Positions 22,556 to 34,546 of a stretch of 64,000 nucleotides of DNA are shown piece by piece. A model generated the notes under the pieces. The model searched no databases and was not told where the DNA came from. It was given only the letters and a program-made list of their open reading frames with translations. The position numbers and the translations under genes were made by a program. Every line of letters starts with the position of its first letter. Positions within the stretch are counted from its first letter, which is position 1. The DNA is from Cymbidium sinense (Eukaryota > Streptophyta > Magnoliopsida > Asparagales > Orchidaceae). The stretch is taken from positions 124,001 through 188,000 of the forward strand of contig JAKCPB010000350.1 of assembly GCA_021442155.1 (NCBI GenBank), written 5' to 3'.

Positions 22556-25054
22556 GATGTATTATCTCAAAAGATAGAGGAATCACCTAATGGACCTAAT
22601 CATGTAATAAGGACTCTAAGACATGATAGGTCTTTGAATATTAGATCTTTCCACTACTTTGGATTAATAAAGTTTATATTAAAGGTCTTAAGTTCCCTAT
22701 GAGGCAAGACTCCATAGTTAATGACATCTTAGGGAAATTTTGAATACTCAATTAAAGAAGACAATTATCATCTCCAAAGATTTTAAGGTTAGACTATCAA
22801 AAGATTGGTTGTATTTGGAAAATCAATTAGGATAGTTCAAGGAGAAGAATTATTTTTTGGAATCCATATGAAATAAGTAGGAAATTGTCATGATACTAGG
22901 AAGCTTAAGTGAGCATTCCAATCTATTATGGTTGGCCTTTATAATTTTAAAGTTGAAGAGATTTATATTTTTTTTAAATTTAATTAGATTACTAGGCTTA
23001 TAATCCACCAACATAAGGTTGTGGGAATGCATAAGAGGTGAGGATTTATGCTCGTAGCCCGAAGGATATAGCTACCTCGGATCCTAAATCAAGGGAGCTT
23101 TAGTATGAGCTAAAGCATGACCTAAATCTAAGTAATAGGTGGATATAAGGGTTTACCTCTACAAGAGAGAATAAATTATCCGACTTCTTGGCTTATAACT
23201 TCCTGGAGTGGCCGGCAGTTAACTCCTCCTACAATTTTAAAACCATATAGTTAGGTCTTATTAATTGCAAGAAAGCTAGGGTAGTTATTTAATTAAAAAG
23301 AGACTAAAGTCCTAAACACACTCTTTAAGAGACTCTTTTAAAATTTTATTTCATTTTAGACACATCATTTTGATAGAGGTTTTATGATTTTTTATGCCTA
23401 AATACTTGATGAAATAGGTTATGGGTTAAATCAGCTAGAAGATGGTGTTCACACCCTGAGGGATGCCCTCACAGGTCAAACATTCCTTTATTGTGCAAGA
23501 ATGGAGATCCTTCATGTTCAAGATAGAAAGAATATTCATGCATGATGTGAAGCATACAACCATAAAGCTAAGGGATATCTAAATCTTTTGATTATCTTAT
23601 TTATGTCTTAGGCTTTATGATGAGTTTATGAGTTGTTTAAAATTTAGTTATGAGTGATTAATTGGGTAGAAAAGTTATTTGTATCCTAAGAGCCTAATCA
23701 TATCCAAGCCACACATTAAAGCATCAATCATTTAAAAAATTATGAAAAGCATGCCGTCTTAATGTACAATGTAAACATAACATCAAACAATTATATAAAC
23801 TATCATAAAAGAATAAAAGGCCAGTGCGGTCGGGTACCACTACACAACCCGAAGAGAGAAAAGATGTGTAGCCGAACTCTACCCTTATACAACCTAGAAT
23901 ATGAAAGAATAATTATAATTGTATTAAATGTTATGGGGGACTCCTTTCTTCATATCTTTATTTATAATTTGGTTCTTTCTTAGATTTGGATGGTGCTTCC
24001 TTCAAAGGCATCATAGGGCACTCTAGAATAAAGCCTTCTAGCCACTACTCATCCTAATCCCTCATAGCACTAATCCTAATTCTTATTGCAAAAAATACAT
24101 TTATGTGGGAAAAGTAAATCAAACTACACCTACAAAATAGGTTAGCTAAATATAAATATAATCCCAAGTAGTTGTATTTATATTTCAGACTTAACACCCT
24201 ACACTTGGGTAACTAAGCCCACCTGTCTAAACTTGGATTATGGTTAAGAATTTAAGCAACCTACCTAAAGAGAATTCACATTTATTTTTAATCATCCATT
24301 AAGCATAATCACATGCAGAAAACATGATTAGGCTAATATTATTTTAACATCTAGTCTACAAAGCATACACCCTAACATCCAATCTAAAATAATACATCAT
24401 AAAATAAAATATACATCACATCATACACTCTCCTAACTTAGAGCTAGAAGTGGTGACTTAATTCTAATGTGTGTATTAAGGCTTTTGTGGTAAGTCTTGT
24501 TAGGCATTAGTGTTGTATTTTCTAAGTGTAGAAGGAATCAATTTAACATGAACGGTTGATTTCACTTGAAGTAGTTTAATTGATTTGTGAATTTTAATTT
24601 TGGTTTCCTTTTATTTCATTTGATTACACTTAGCAACTAAGTGGTATAAAGAGAGGAAAATAGGATTGTCCTCTTTCATCCCTACTTTAAGTCACTTTCA
24701 AAAGTATATTAAGTTGATTTAGTTCTTTTTAATGAATGGCTTATTAAATGATTTAATTAATCCTAAGTTTAGGTTCACTTTAAATAATCCTATTCAAAAT
24801 GGAAGTCATCTTAAAATTAATTTAATTAAATTACTACCACATGACATCATTCCTTTCCATCACATGTAACATGCATATGATTTAATCTTAAGTGTATCTT
24901 TACATGCAACATATTTCAGCACAATTAAATGATGAATGAATGTGTATGTTTAGAATTTATATTTTATTTGATTAAATTATTTAAACATATTAATTTAAAA
25001 CTTTATCCAAATTGTTATACAAAAATGACATAAGAATGAAATTAAATAGACATG

Positions 25055-25440
25055 TGCCATTATTAAACCAGAGAAGTGAGGCAATCAAATGACCTCCTTG
25101 GAGCTAGCTAAAGCCTCATATTTTCAGGATGTCTAAACTTTATACTCATTTGCATTCAAACATATGTAAATTCATAAACATGAACATAGGAAGTTAGCTC
25201 CAAATCATATGGCTAATTAATTCAACCACTTAGTCAATTATGAATGCATGCAATTTTATTGTGAAATGGGATTTTCATTCACTAATCACATATACATATA
25301 CATGTATAAAGATATAGGTAAGTATGTGTCATTGTTAAACTAGGAAAGTGAGGTAATCAAATGACCTCCTTGGGGCTAACTAAAGCCTCATATTCTAGGG
25401 ATGGCTAGACTATAAACTTGGTTTTCTTGGACTCACATGG
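25055..25440 (+). repeat. Tandem subrepeats of about 265 bp in copy B
   Basis: GAAGTGAGGCAATCAAATG...CTCCTTGGAGCTAGC at about 25070 recurs as GAAAGTGAGGTAATCAAATG...CTCCTTGGGGCTAAC at about 25345. Each is followed by AAAGCCTCATATT. Equivalent copies occur at about 30500, 30765 and 31000 in copy C2 and, as one partial copy, at 2025 in copy A. Confidence 0.75.
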
Positions 25441-25509
25441 ATGTATACGTAAATGAGGGAAAGAAAACTATGCAAAGATTGTATATTTGTGAATAAAAAT
25501 GATGATATA

Positions 25510-26110
25510 AATGGGTTATGAGAAAATCACCTGAGTTTGGAGTGATTTGGAAGCAAATTTAACCAAGTTTAAGGATGTAAGTCAAATGGGCTAAAGTAGG
25601 GAATTGATTTGGTTTGATTTATTTTTCATCATTAGAGGGTATGTTTCATTTTTATTTGTGGATATAAATGAAGGAATAATTGATTTATAAAGAAATCAAT
25701 TGAATTTGGGTTGAGATTTGATTAAGCATATGGAGGTAAGTCCATATGGCTTAAGAAAGGTCTTGATTCAGTTTGATTTAGTTTGATTTAGTTTGTCATT
25801 TGAATTTGGATTTCATTTATATTTTTGAATATAAATAAAAAATGATTGATTTATAAAGAAATCAATCAAGTTTTATTTGGTTTAAAGGGGGTTTTGGCTA
25901 AGCATATGAGGGTGGTTCATGGAAGGGATTTTGGAATTTGAATTTGATTTTGGGTTCTATTCATTTGATTTGGAATTGATTTGAAATTTGATTTGAGATT
26001 GAATAGATATTTGATAAAATCAATTAAATTAGGGATGATTTGTTTTTAGTTAAGGCTAAGTCCATAAGATAAAATCAAAAGGGCTTAGAAAGGTTTTTTT
26101 AGTTAGAATT
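25510..26110 (+). repeat. Tandem subrepeats of about 155-170 bp in copy B
   Basis: Units are marked by AAAATCA..TGA(A/G)TTTGG, a GGCTAAG or GATTAAGCATATGG phrase, and GGCTTA(A/G)(G)AAAGG, near 25570, 25725, 25895 and 26047. This is the same unit as at 5030-5480 in copy A. Confidence 0.65.
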
Positions 26111-26403
26111 TGATTATGGGTTTCAATCATTTGATTTGGAATTGATTTATAATTTGTATTTGAATTGGTAGTTTGGTTTGAGGAAGGAAGCATGGATTGG
26201 GTCTAAGTATATAGAGTAGGCAAGTTTTCCTAAATTCCTAAGGCATGATATATTCTCGTTGCTAATCCTTCTAAGTCCATAACCTTAGGTTAAGTGTTCA
26301 CCTAATCACTAGAAGTGTGTTAACATGAAAGAACTCTTGGTGTCTATAAGAGTCCTAGATCTATGATGAGGAAGTTGAGAACTCACTCCAAAAGTGAGGT
26401 CAA

Positions 26404-26866
26404 TAGGGTTTTTTAGGGTTTAGCATTTAAGGTGTGGGGTTTAGTGTTAGTTTTACGGTTTAGGGTTTAGGATTAGGGTTTAGGATTTAGGGTTTAGGGT
26501 TTAGGGTTTAGTTTTTTTAAAATTAAGTAAACCGATAGGTTTATGTTTATGTAGTTTATTTAGATTATTTTTTACTTATTTTAGTTTATTTAATTTTTTA
26601 TTTTTATTTAGGTATATTTTTTTATTTAGTTTTATTTATTTATTTTAGTTTAGGTTTTTTATTTTAGTTTATTTTTTAGGTTTAGGTTTAAGTTTATGTT
26701 TATTTTTTAGTTTAGTTTTATTTTTATTTTATTTTTTAGGTTTAGGTTTTATTTTTTAGGTTTAGGTTTAGGTTATTATTTAATTTTTTTAGGTTTAGCT
26801 TTTAAGTTCTTATTTTAGGTTTATTTTTAGATTTTTATTTTTATTTTAGGTTTAGGTTTAGTATGA
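26404..26866 (+). repeat. Telomere-like satellite block 5 (short, between two LTR-like copies)
   Basis: About 460 bp: TTTAGGG-rich (26404-26510), landmark AAAATTAAGTAAACC (near 26518), then T-rich phase. It starts exactly after the terminal GAGGTCAA of copy B and ends inside copy C1. The phase order is the same as in the long blocks, so it is one partial satellite unit rather than random filler. Confidence 0.9.
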
Positions 26867-29162
26867 ATTAAGTGTGTTAATTACCCCTTACCTACACCAC
26901 CTTGGCATAGTTAACTAAATAATTATGAGCCAATGATATGACATAAAACCACACAAGGAATTTAAATAAGAAATGCACCTAAGAAGAAAAGGGCCAAATG
27001 TATTTGGCTCATGATTAATGATTAATTAAGCTAAGGGATTTAAGTTAAGAAATTTCATAACCTCTCTCACACATATGTGAATTTTTGATTTCCTTAATTG
27101 TACTTATGCTCTTGAACACCAAGAATTTACCCAAGATAGATAGTTAAGCTCTAGAAATTTTTAGAATTTTATGAAATTAATTAATGTGAATTAACCCTTA
27201 ATGTTGGATTAAAGAAGGTGGGTTTAAGGAATATCTTAAAGTATCCCAAAATTATTCCCTAAACCTCATATTCAGTTAATCAACTTAATTGACTCAATCA
27301 GAGGGTTAAACCACTAATTATACCCTTAATTAAGCTTAATTACATTAAGGGAGTGATTAAGGAATGAACTAGCAATTCCTCTAATTAATCCACCAATAAA
27401 TTCGAAGAAAATTAGGGGAGGTAGGAGTCATCCCACTAATTATGCAAAAGAACTTTGGGATTAACCAGTGGAGTAATTGGAGGGTAATTAGAAAAATAAT
27501 ATTCCAAATAAATCCCAAATCTAGAGAAAAATACTATTCAAAATCCATTGAAATTTTTTTAGAATATTCTATGATCAATTATCTATCCAGTGTAATTTAT
27601 TTAATTTTTTTATTTTTCTAGGCTTAGATATGAATTTAGAAAGTTTTCATGATTAATTAGGTGATTTAATAGCCTAATTAAATGTTTAATCCCATCGATG
27701 CCATGTGGGCCGCTGACGTGGCATGCGCTTTCCATGTGGCATGACTGGATTTGATATTAATGTTGTCACATTATAGCACTGCATAAGTAACGATGCTATG
27801 CGCTTTCTCCTCACTCGTCCAAACAAGGATAGGATGGCTAAGATTAAACTTGCGGTTCTAAAGGATAAATGTGTGGGATCTACGTGTCTTAATCACGACC
27901 GTCCATCCAAAATGCACGGATGGATGACCTATGATCCTTCCCTATCCGTCCATCTTCTAGCGGATGATCTAAGCTCGATTGAGCTCGGATTGATCCTAAA
28001 ACTTACCCACACTAGCTAAGCATAATGGAAAACATATCTAACAGCTAGAATCTCATGGGATTAAACTTTACTTCATAAAGTACCATACTATTTTGAAATT
28101 ATGCTCAGTTTAATGGCTAACCTCATCGGAGGTGATCACTGGTGCTCGATTCCCTTGGAGAAGCATCGTCTAGTGGAGATGAAGCTTTGTTGAGAGTTTG
28201 AGGTCTTGAGAATGGGTGGATCCTCCTATGGGCCAACTCCTCCTTGACTTGAGCTCAATTTTGATAAAGGTAGCACCTCCCTTGACTTTGGAGCTTGGGA
28301 AAAAGCTTGGGTGAGTTTGATTGAGCTCCCTGATGGAGCTTGCAAACGGAATTTGATTTATATTGAGTGTAGGCTAAGTTTGATTTTGAGTGGAGCTCTT
28401 CTATTTCCAAGCTATGAAAACCAAGAAAATGGAAAATGGGAATTGCTTGAGAGAGCTTGGGGAGGCTGGGAAATGATTTCTCTGGCTTCCTCTTGCTCAA
28501 TCGAGTTAAGGACTGATAGAATGAATTCAAATTAGGGGGAGTATATCTTACCCTTGAGCAATCGGATGGTCAATCTTCTCCCTTCCATTTTGATCCAATT
28601 GACCACCTTGAGTGGGTTTGTTAGGCTATTTAGGGTGTCCTTGCAATCGATTTGGCCAGAGGAGTGGAGTAGTGGACATTTCATTTGCTTAAATCAAGTG
28701 GAGGAGGGATTCCATGTGCTTAATTTCATGCAAGTGGTCAGTTTAGCCTTAGGCTAGATTGGGTGAACCACACCCCCTACTGTTCACTTGATCCACTAAG
28801 AGGGTGTCAGGTCATTATGGAGAGGATTTGACTAAATTCCAAGTAGATTTGACCAAAATTACCCTTTGACCTAAGGGTAAAAAGGTCATTTGGCTTAGAT
28901 TTCAACTTGAATATGTTAGATATGTTTAAAAAATGGGTTAGGCCAAGTTTTATTGAATTTGGAGTTGGTTTGATATGATTTGGCTCATGTTGACCCATTT
29001 AGGTCAAAATGGGTCAACTTTGGTCAAGTTGACCAATTATCAAATTGGGTCAAACTAAGGGTTGGGTCAAGTTCATCTGACCAATTGAAATGTTTTGGTT
29101 GCTTTGGTTTAATTCAATTTAGTTTATATTTGGTTTTGGTGGATCTGGTTCAATTTGATCCA
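26867..29162 (+). repeat. Long LTR-like repeat, copy C1 (both ends truncated)
   Basis: It begins in the AATTAA-rich middle part, with TAACTAAATAATTATGAGCC at about 26909-26928, as in copy A near 2622. It includes the GC-richer island (27690-28020) and runs to the GGTCAA-rich part (28800-29160). There it joins, without spacer, sequence belonging to the front part of the repeat (copy C2). ORFs within it (27798-28019, 28311-28535, 28554-28757, 28980-29174) have no recognisable domain and I do not call them genes. Confidence 0.6.
27690..28020 (+). other. GC-richer conserved island in copy C1 with short hairpin
   Basis: GTGGGCCGCTGACGTGGC, TGCGCTTTCTC (27797) and GACCGTCCATCC follow in the order seen in copies A and C2. 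TCCATCC (27902-27908) and GGATGGA (27918-27924) form a 7-bp inverted repeat with a 9-base loop. GACGTGG contains an ACGT core found in plant bZIP sites. Function is inferred only from conservation. Confidence 0.5.
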
Positions 29163-30469
29163 AGCCATACATAAAAACTTCAATCATTTAAGAAACTATG
29201 AAAAGCATGTTATACTAATGCACAATGTAAACATAACATAAAATAATTATAGAAACTATCATAAAAGAAGAAAAATTGTCATGTACTATCAACTAGAGAG
29301 GGATAGGTAGCCGACTCCCCAAATATGAAAGAATAATTATAATTGTATTAAATGCTATGGGGCTCTTCTTTCTTCATATCTCCAATTTTGATTTGGTTTT
29401 TTCTTTGATTTGGATGGTGCTTGCTTCAAAGGCATCACAGGGCACCCCAGGACAAAGCCTTATGGCCACTGCTCATCCTAATTCCCCATAGCATTAATCC
29501 TAATTCTTATTACAAAAATTACGTTTATGTGGGAAAAGTAAATCTAACTACACCTACAAAGTAAAGGTTAGCTAAATACACATATAATCCCAAGCAGTTG
29601 TATTTATAATTTGGACTTGACAGCCTACACATGGGTAACTAAGCCTAGCTATCCTAACATGGATTATGCTTAAGGATTTAGGAAACCTGTAAAAATAGCA
29701 TTCACATTTATTTTTAAGCATCCCTTAAGCATAATCCCCTGTAGAAAACATGATTTATTAATATTAGCCTATCATCCAATCTATGAAGCATACACCCTAA
29801 CATCCAATCTAAAATAATACATCATAAAAAAAAATATACATCACATCATACACCGTCCTAACTTAGAGCTAGAAGTGGTGACTTAATTCGAATGTGTGTT
29901 TTAAGGCATGTGTGATAAGTCTTGTTAGGCATTAGTGTTGTATTTTCTAAGTATAGAAGGATTCAATTTAAATGAAAGGTTTATTTCACTTGAAGTAGTT
30001 TAATTGATTTGAGGATTTTAATTTGTGTTTTCTTCTATTTCATTTGATTACACTTAGCAACTAAGTGTTATAAAGAGAGGAAAATAGGATTGCCCTCTTT
30101 CATCCCTATTTTAAGTCACTTTCTAAAGTATATTAATTTGATTTAGTTCTCTTTAGTGAATGGCTTATTAAATGATTTAATTAATCTATGTTTAGGTTCA
30201 CTTTAAATAATCCTATTCAAAATGAAAGGCATCTTAAGATTAATTTAATTAAATTACTACCACTTGACATATATTAAATCATTCCTTTCCATCACATGTA
30301 ACATGCATATGATTTAATGCTAAGTGTGTCTATACATGCAAGATATTTTAGCATACTTAAATGATGAATGTATGTGTATGTTTAGAATTTATATTTTATT
30401 TTATTGAATTATTTAAACATATTAATTTAAAACTTTATCCAAATTATTATACAAAAAGTACATAAGAAT

Positions 30470-31080
30470 GAAATTAAATAGGCATGTGCTATTGTTAAAC
30501 TAGGAAAGTGAGGTAATCAAATGACTTCCTTGCTAGCTAAAGCTCCTTATTCTGGATATCAAGAATATATACCCATTTGCATTCAAACATATTGTATACA
30601 TGAACATGAAGTAAGCTCTAAATCATTTGGCTAATTAATTCAACCACTTAGTCAATTATGAATGCATGCAATTTTAATGTAAAATGGGATTTTCATTCAC
30701 TAATCACATATACATATACATGTACAAAGATATAGGAAAATATGTGTTGTTGTTAAACCAAGGAAATGAGGTAATCAAATTACCTCCTTGGGGCTAACTA
30801 AAGCCTTGTATTCTCAGGATGTCCATATTATATACTTGGTTTTATTGGACACACATAGATGTATACATAAATGAGGGAAAAGAAAACCATGCAAAAATTG
30901 TATATAAATTTTTTGCTTGAATTAATATATATGAATTAAAGCTTTATCCAAATTCTAATGTTGAAATACATAAGAATCAAATGGGTATGTCATTGTTGGT
31001 AATCAAATGACCTCCTTGGGGCTAGCTAAATCCTCGTATTCCCAGAATGTCTAGACTATATACCCATTACCATTCAATCT
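30470..31080 (+). repeat. Tandem subrepeats of about 250-265 bp in copy C2
   Basis: Three units carry AATCAAATGACTTCCTTG-like phrases: GAAAGTGAGGTAATC (about 30503), GAAATGAGGTAATC (about 30764) and a shorter GGTAATCAAATGACC (about 31000). They are followed by GCTAGCTAAA or GCTAACTAAA. Same family as at 25055-25440. Confidence 0.7.
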
Positions 31081-32419
31081 TATATAAATCAACACATAAA
31101 TAGAAGAATGAGAACTCAACATTCATATACTTAAGCTATAAGCACATATATTTCTTATGTATTTATAACTAGCATCATAACACATATTATTATTCATTTA
31201 TAAGCTTTTGAAAAATACATTTGGATTTAATAATGATAATATCCATGCATATATTAAATTAAATCAACACATGCAAGCTTACATAAAGGAAATCCATTTT
31301 ATTTTACTTGATTTTGAAAACATGGATGCATGAATTCAAATGACATACCAAATTTAACATGATTGGAAAGAAGACAATCAAATATAAGCATGTGATTCAT
31401 TGAACCAAACTAGTTCTTAAGGATAATCAAATCAAAGATGATTATTTAAAGCAAACCAAAGCTTATTTATTAAATAGAGTTTAGATTTGTTTTGATTTAA
31501 AGAGGAGAAGAGAAATCATCACTTGTTGTTTTAAACCCATTCCCACCTTAGTGATTTGATTTAATTTAAGGAAATGTAACTAAGTTGAATTTATGGGTTA
31601 ATTAAGTTAAACTCTTAATTACATGAATTAATTACCCTTGCCATGTCAAAGTAATTAACTAAATAATTATGAGCCAACATGATATGCATGGAAAATAATC
31701 TTGTAATGATCCTAAGAAATAAAAGGAGCCTAATGCAATTGGCTCATGATTAATAGTTAATTAGATTAAGAGACTTAATTAATTACCCTTATGGTTTTCC
31801 CATACATGTGGACTAACCATAATTTCATTATACTCCTTTAGGTTACTAAACACCTAAAGATATATCCCATGATTTAATTAATTAAGGTCTGGTGTGATTA
31901 TAATTTCAATTTGATTAAGTGATTTAATTAATTAGTTAAATCTTAATTATTTCCTTTTAAAATGGGTGAAATGAACCTAGGGAAAGGGAAAACCTATTCC
32001 TTAGTTCACTTACTATTGAACAATGATTAATAAACTTAATTAACCAACTTATTACTATTCATGGGATTAATTAATTACTAATTAACTTTAAAAAGTAGTT
32101 AAGGTTTAATTAGTCAATTTTCCTAATTAAGTGAGCAATATATCCCAAGAAAATCATGGGAGGCAGAGGTCATCCCTTTAAATTAACCCACAAAATTTGA
32201 TATTAATCGCTCAAGTAATTAAGGAGTAATTAAGCTAATTAATTTTTTAATTAAACCTTATTTAAACATTAATTATTATTCAAAATTAGTTAAGATCATT
32301 TTTAATTAATTCTCCTCTAAAATACCTTTAAAATGAGTATTTATTTGCATTTTTTATTTCTCTATGATTTTTTATAACTTTTAGAAGTTTTAACCATTAA
32401 TAATGATTAATTTAGCCTA

Positions 32420-32790
32420 ATCTTATTGGTGCCGTGGCACACCAACGCGGCGCCTTTCCACATGGCACACAAGATTGGCTTCTTAAAACTTATCGGACTC
32501 AGTGCCTACATGGCTACAGCAGATGCGCTTTCTCGTCTGCCGTCCAATCTAAGATCAAACGACTATGATTAATCTCACAGCTTAGTCAAATTAAATTAGA
32601 TCAATCTAGTAGATCTAATCACGACCGTCCATTTTGATCATGCAAAATAGATGGTGCATGATCTAACATCACATCAATGTGGGAGAATGGATTTTGTTCA
32701 TCGTTGCTCACTTGATTCGAGGTTACCCGAGCTCAGATCAACTCCAAAAGGATCCCACACGTTCATGACATTGGTTGGAGGGGATCTAAC
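32420..32790 (+). other. GC-richer conserved island in copy C2
   Basis: GTGGCACACCAACGCGGCGCC (about 32430-32450), ATGCGCTTTCTC (about 32523) and GACCGTCCATTTTG (about 32623), followed by CAAAATAGATGG. ATTTTG (32631-32636) and CAAAAT (32643-32648) form a short inverted repeat at the place where copy C1 has its hairpin, although the bases differ. This suggests the fold may have been kept while the sequence changed. Confidence 0.45.
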
Positions 32791-34546
32791 CATCAAGATC
32801 ACACATGATGCAAGTTTTCTTCAAAAAGCTTCAACCCATTTTTGCCTAAGGATTAGTTTTGGAAGCATACCTCACTAGAGCTCAAGATCGGTTCCCCGAA
32901 TGATTAAAGAAGCTTTATCTTGTGGAGATGAAGCCTTTTTGAGCAATAATTGGATCAATTCTTCAATATTCACTTAGAAGGCCATGAACCAAAGATTTGG
33001 ATCTCATCTTTGATCAAAGTCCCACCTCCAGTGCTAGAGAATCTTGGGAATGATTTGTTCTTGCTCAACAAGGCCTAAGGAAGGTGCGTTCAAAGTTAAT
33101 TTGAGTTTGATGGAGAAATGGGAAATTTAGGTTAGAAATGGGAGTGTCCTATTTCGGGATGGATGGGAATGGCATTTTTCAATCGAGGAATGAGCTTGGG
33201 AGAACTTAGGAAATGGCTTTAGTGGCTCATATTGAGTAGCTAGGGCTCTGAAGAATGATTTTTGTGTGTGTTTGAGTGGAAACGAGGGGGTGTATACCAC
33301 CTTCATCTTGATCAGATGGTTAGATCGGGTTTGGCTTTTAGTGGCAGTCTAACTATCTTAGGGATTCATGGGTGGCAGGTAGGAGGTGAGTTAGCTTGGC
33401 TTGGTTAGCTAAAGGTATGGAGGTGGCTGCCAAGGAGGAATCATGGGTGTCTTTTGGGTTTCAAATGCTCCAATGGGGAGGGTAAGCATTTCACCTCCTC
33501 ATGGATGACCCAACCACCCATTGGGTCAAGTTGAGTGTTCTAGGTGCTTAGGTGGACCATTGGGAGAGTACAAGTGGCCAAGAAATGGAAAAGACCACTT
33601 ACATGGGTGATTTATCTCATGTGATGCCCTTTAACCAAGGGTAGAATGATCATTTGGCATTGGATTTGATTTAGATTTGAAATGAGCCAAAAGTGTGTTA
33701 GCCCAAATTTCAAGTCAATTGTAGTTGATTTGGTTAGGTTTGACTCAATTTGACTAATTTAGGTCAAAGGGTTAGTTGGGTCAAGTTGACCAATTGGTCA
33801 AATTGGGTCAAACTAAGGGTTGGTCAAGTTCATATGATCATTTGGGATGTTTTGGTTCAATTGGTTTGGTTTATTTTGGCTTAAATTTGATTTTGGCTCA
33901 TTTGAATTCATTTGGGTCAAATGGGTTAAGTTGACCAATTTGACCAAATTGGCCAAATTGGTTATTGGGTGTTGGTTTGGGTTTAGTTGATTGATGAAGA
34001 TGATTGTAGACTTTGGTTTCAATTAAATTAGATTTGGTTTTGATTTAGGCGAACTTGAACCTTTAGGTCAATTTGGGCTAAGTAGGTCAATTGGGTTCAA
34101 TTGGGTCCAATCATGGCTTTGGTCAATTTCAACAATCAATTTGGAATGAACTTGAGCCATTAGTTGGAATCAATTTGGTTTATATTTTGATTCGACCAAA
34201 TTTGATCTTTTAGGTCATTTCTGGTCAACTTGGGTCAAGAAGGCCAATTGGGTTTGGTCTGACTTAATTCAAGGTCAAGTCATATTCAAATATTGATTTT
34301 GATTTGGTATGAATCATTGGTTTCAAGGGATTTGGCTTAGGTTATAATTTGGCTAGTTTAAGTTCATATGGGTTAAGGGGTTGACTTAGTCAAATGACCA
34401 AGTTGACTTGGTTTGACCTAATTTATGATAATTGATCAACCTAGGGTGATCAATAATCATGATGGGAGGTTCTGATGGGCTTGGTTCAATTCAATTTGGG
34501 TAGGATTAGAGCTTAGCTCAAATAGCTCAAATTGGTCACTTTGGGT

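Larger units (their letters stand above)
22556..26403 (+). repeat. Long LTR-like repeat, copy B (internally deleted)
   Basis: From about 22560 to 23060 it parallels the start of copy D (34650-35110), with shared phrases such as CTCCATAGTTAATGACATC against CTCTATAGTTAATTACATC. From 23690 to 25480 it parallels 29160-30910. It then jumps near 25500 to the terminal part also seen in copy A (5030-5734). The middle part with the GC-richer island is missing. It ends at CTCCAAAAGTGAGGTCAA (26386-26403), where the next base begins TTTAGGG-like satellite. The ORFs here (22850-23032, 23762-23983) look fortuitous. Confidence 0.6.
29163..34546 (+). repeat. Long LTR-like repeat, copy C2 (most complete middle part)
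   Basis: It starts at a point equivalent to 23690 in copy B (CATCAATCATTTAAAAAA against TTCAATCATTTAAGAAAC). It carries three GAAGTGAGG-type subrepeats (30490-31060), the AATTAA-rich part, the GC-richer island (32420-32790) and the GGTCAA-rich part (33680-34540). From 31065 it matches copy A from 2080 on, phrase by phrase. It ends before the terminal subrepeats, at the start of copy D. ORFs at 32651-32878 and 33813-34022 look fortuitous. Confidence 0.6.

Noticed and set aside
28311..28757. Two + strand open frames in the LTR-like repeat as candidate host genes
   Set aside because: Related copies at the corresponding place do not keep the frames open and no protein family is recognisable.
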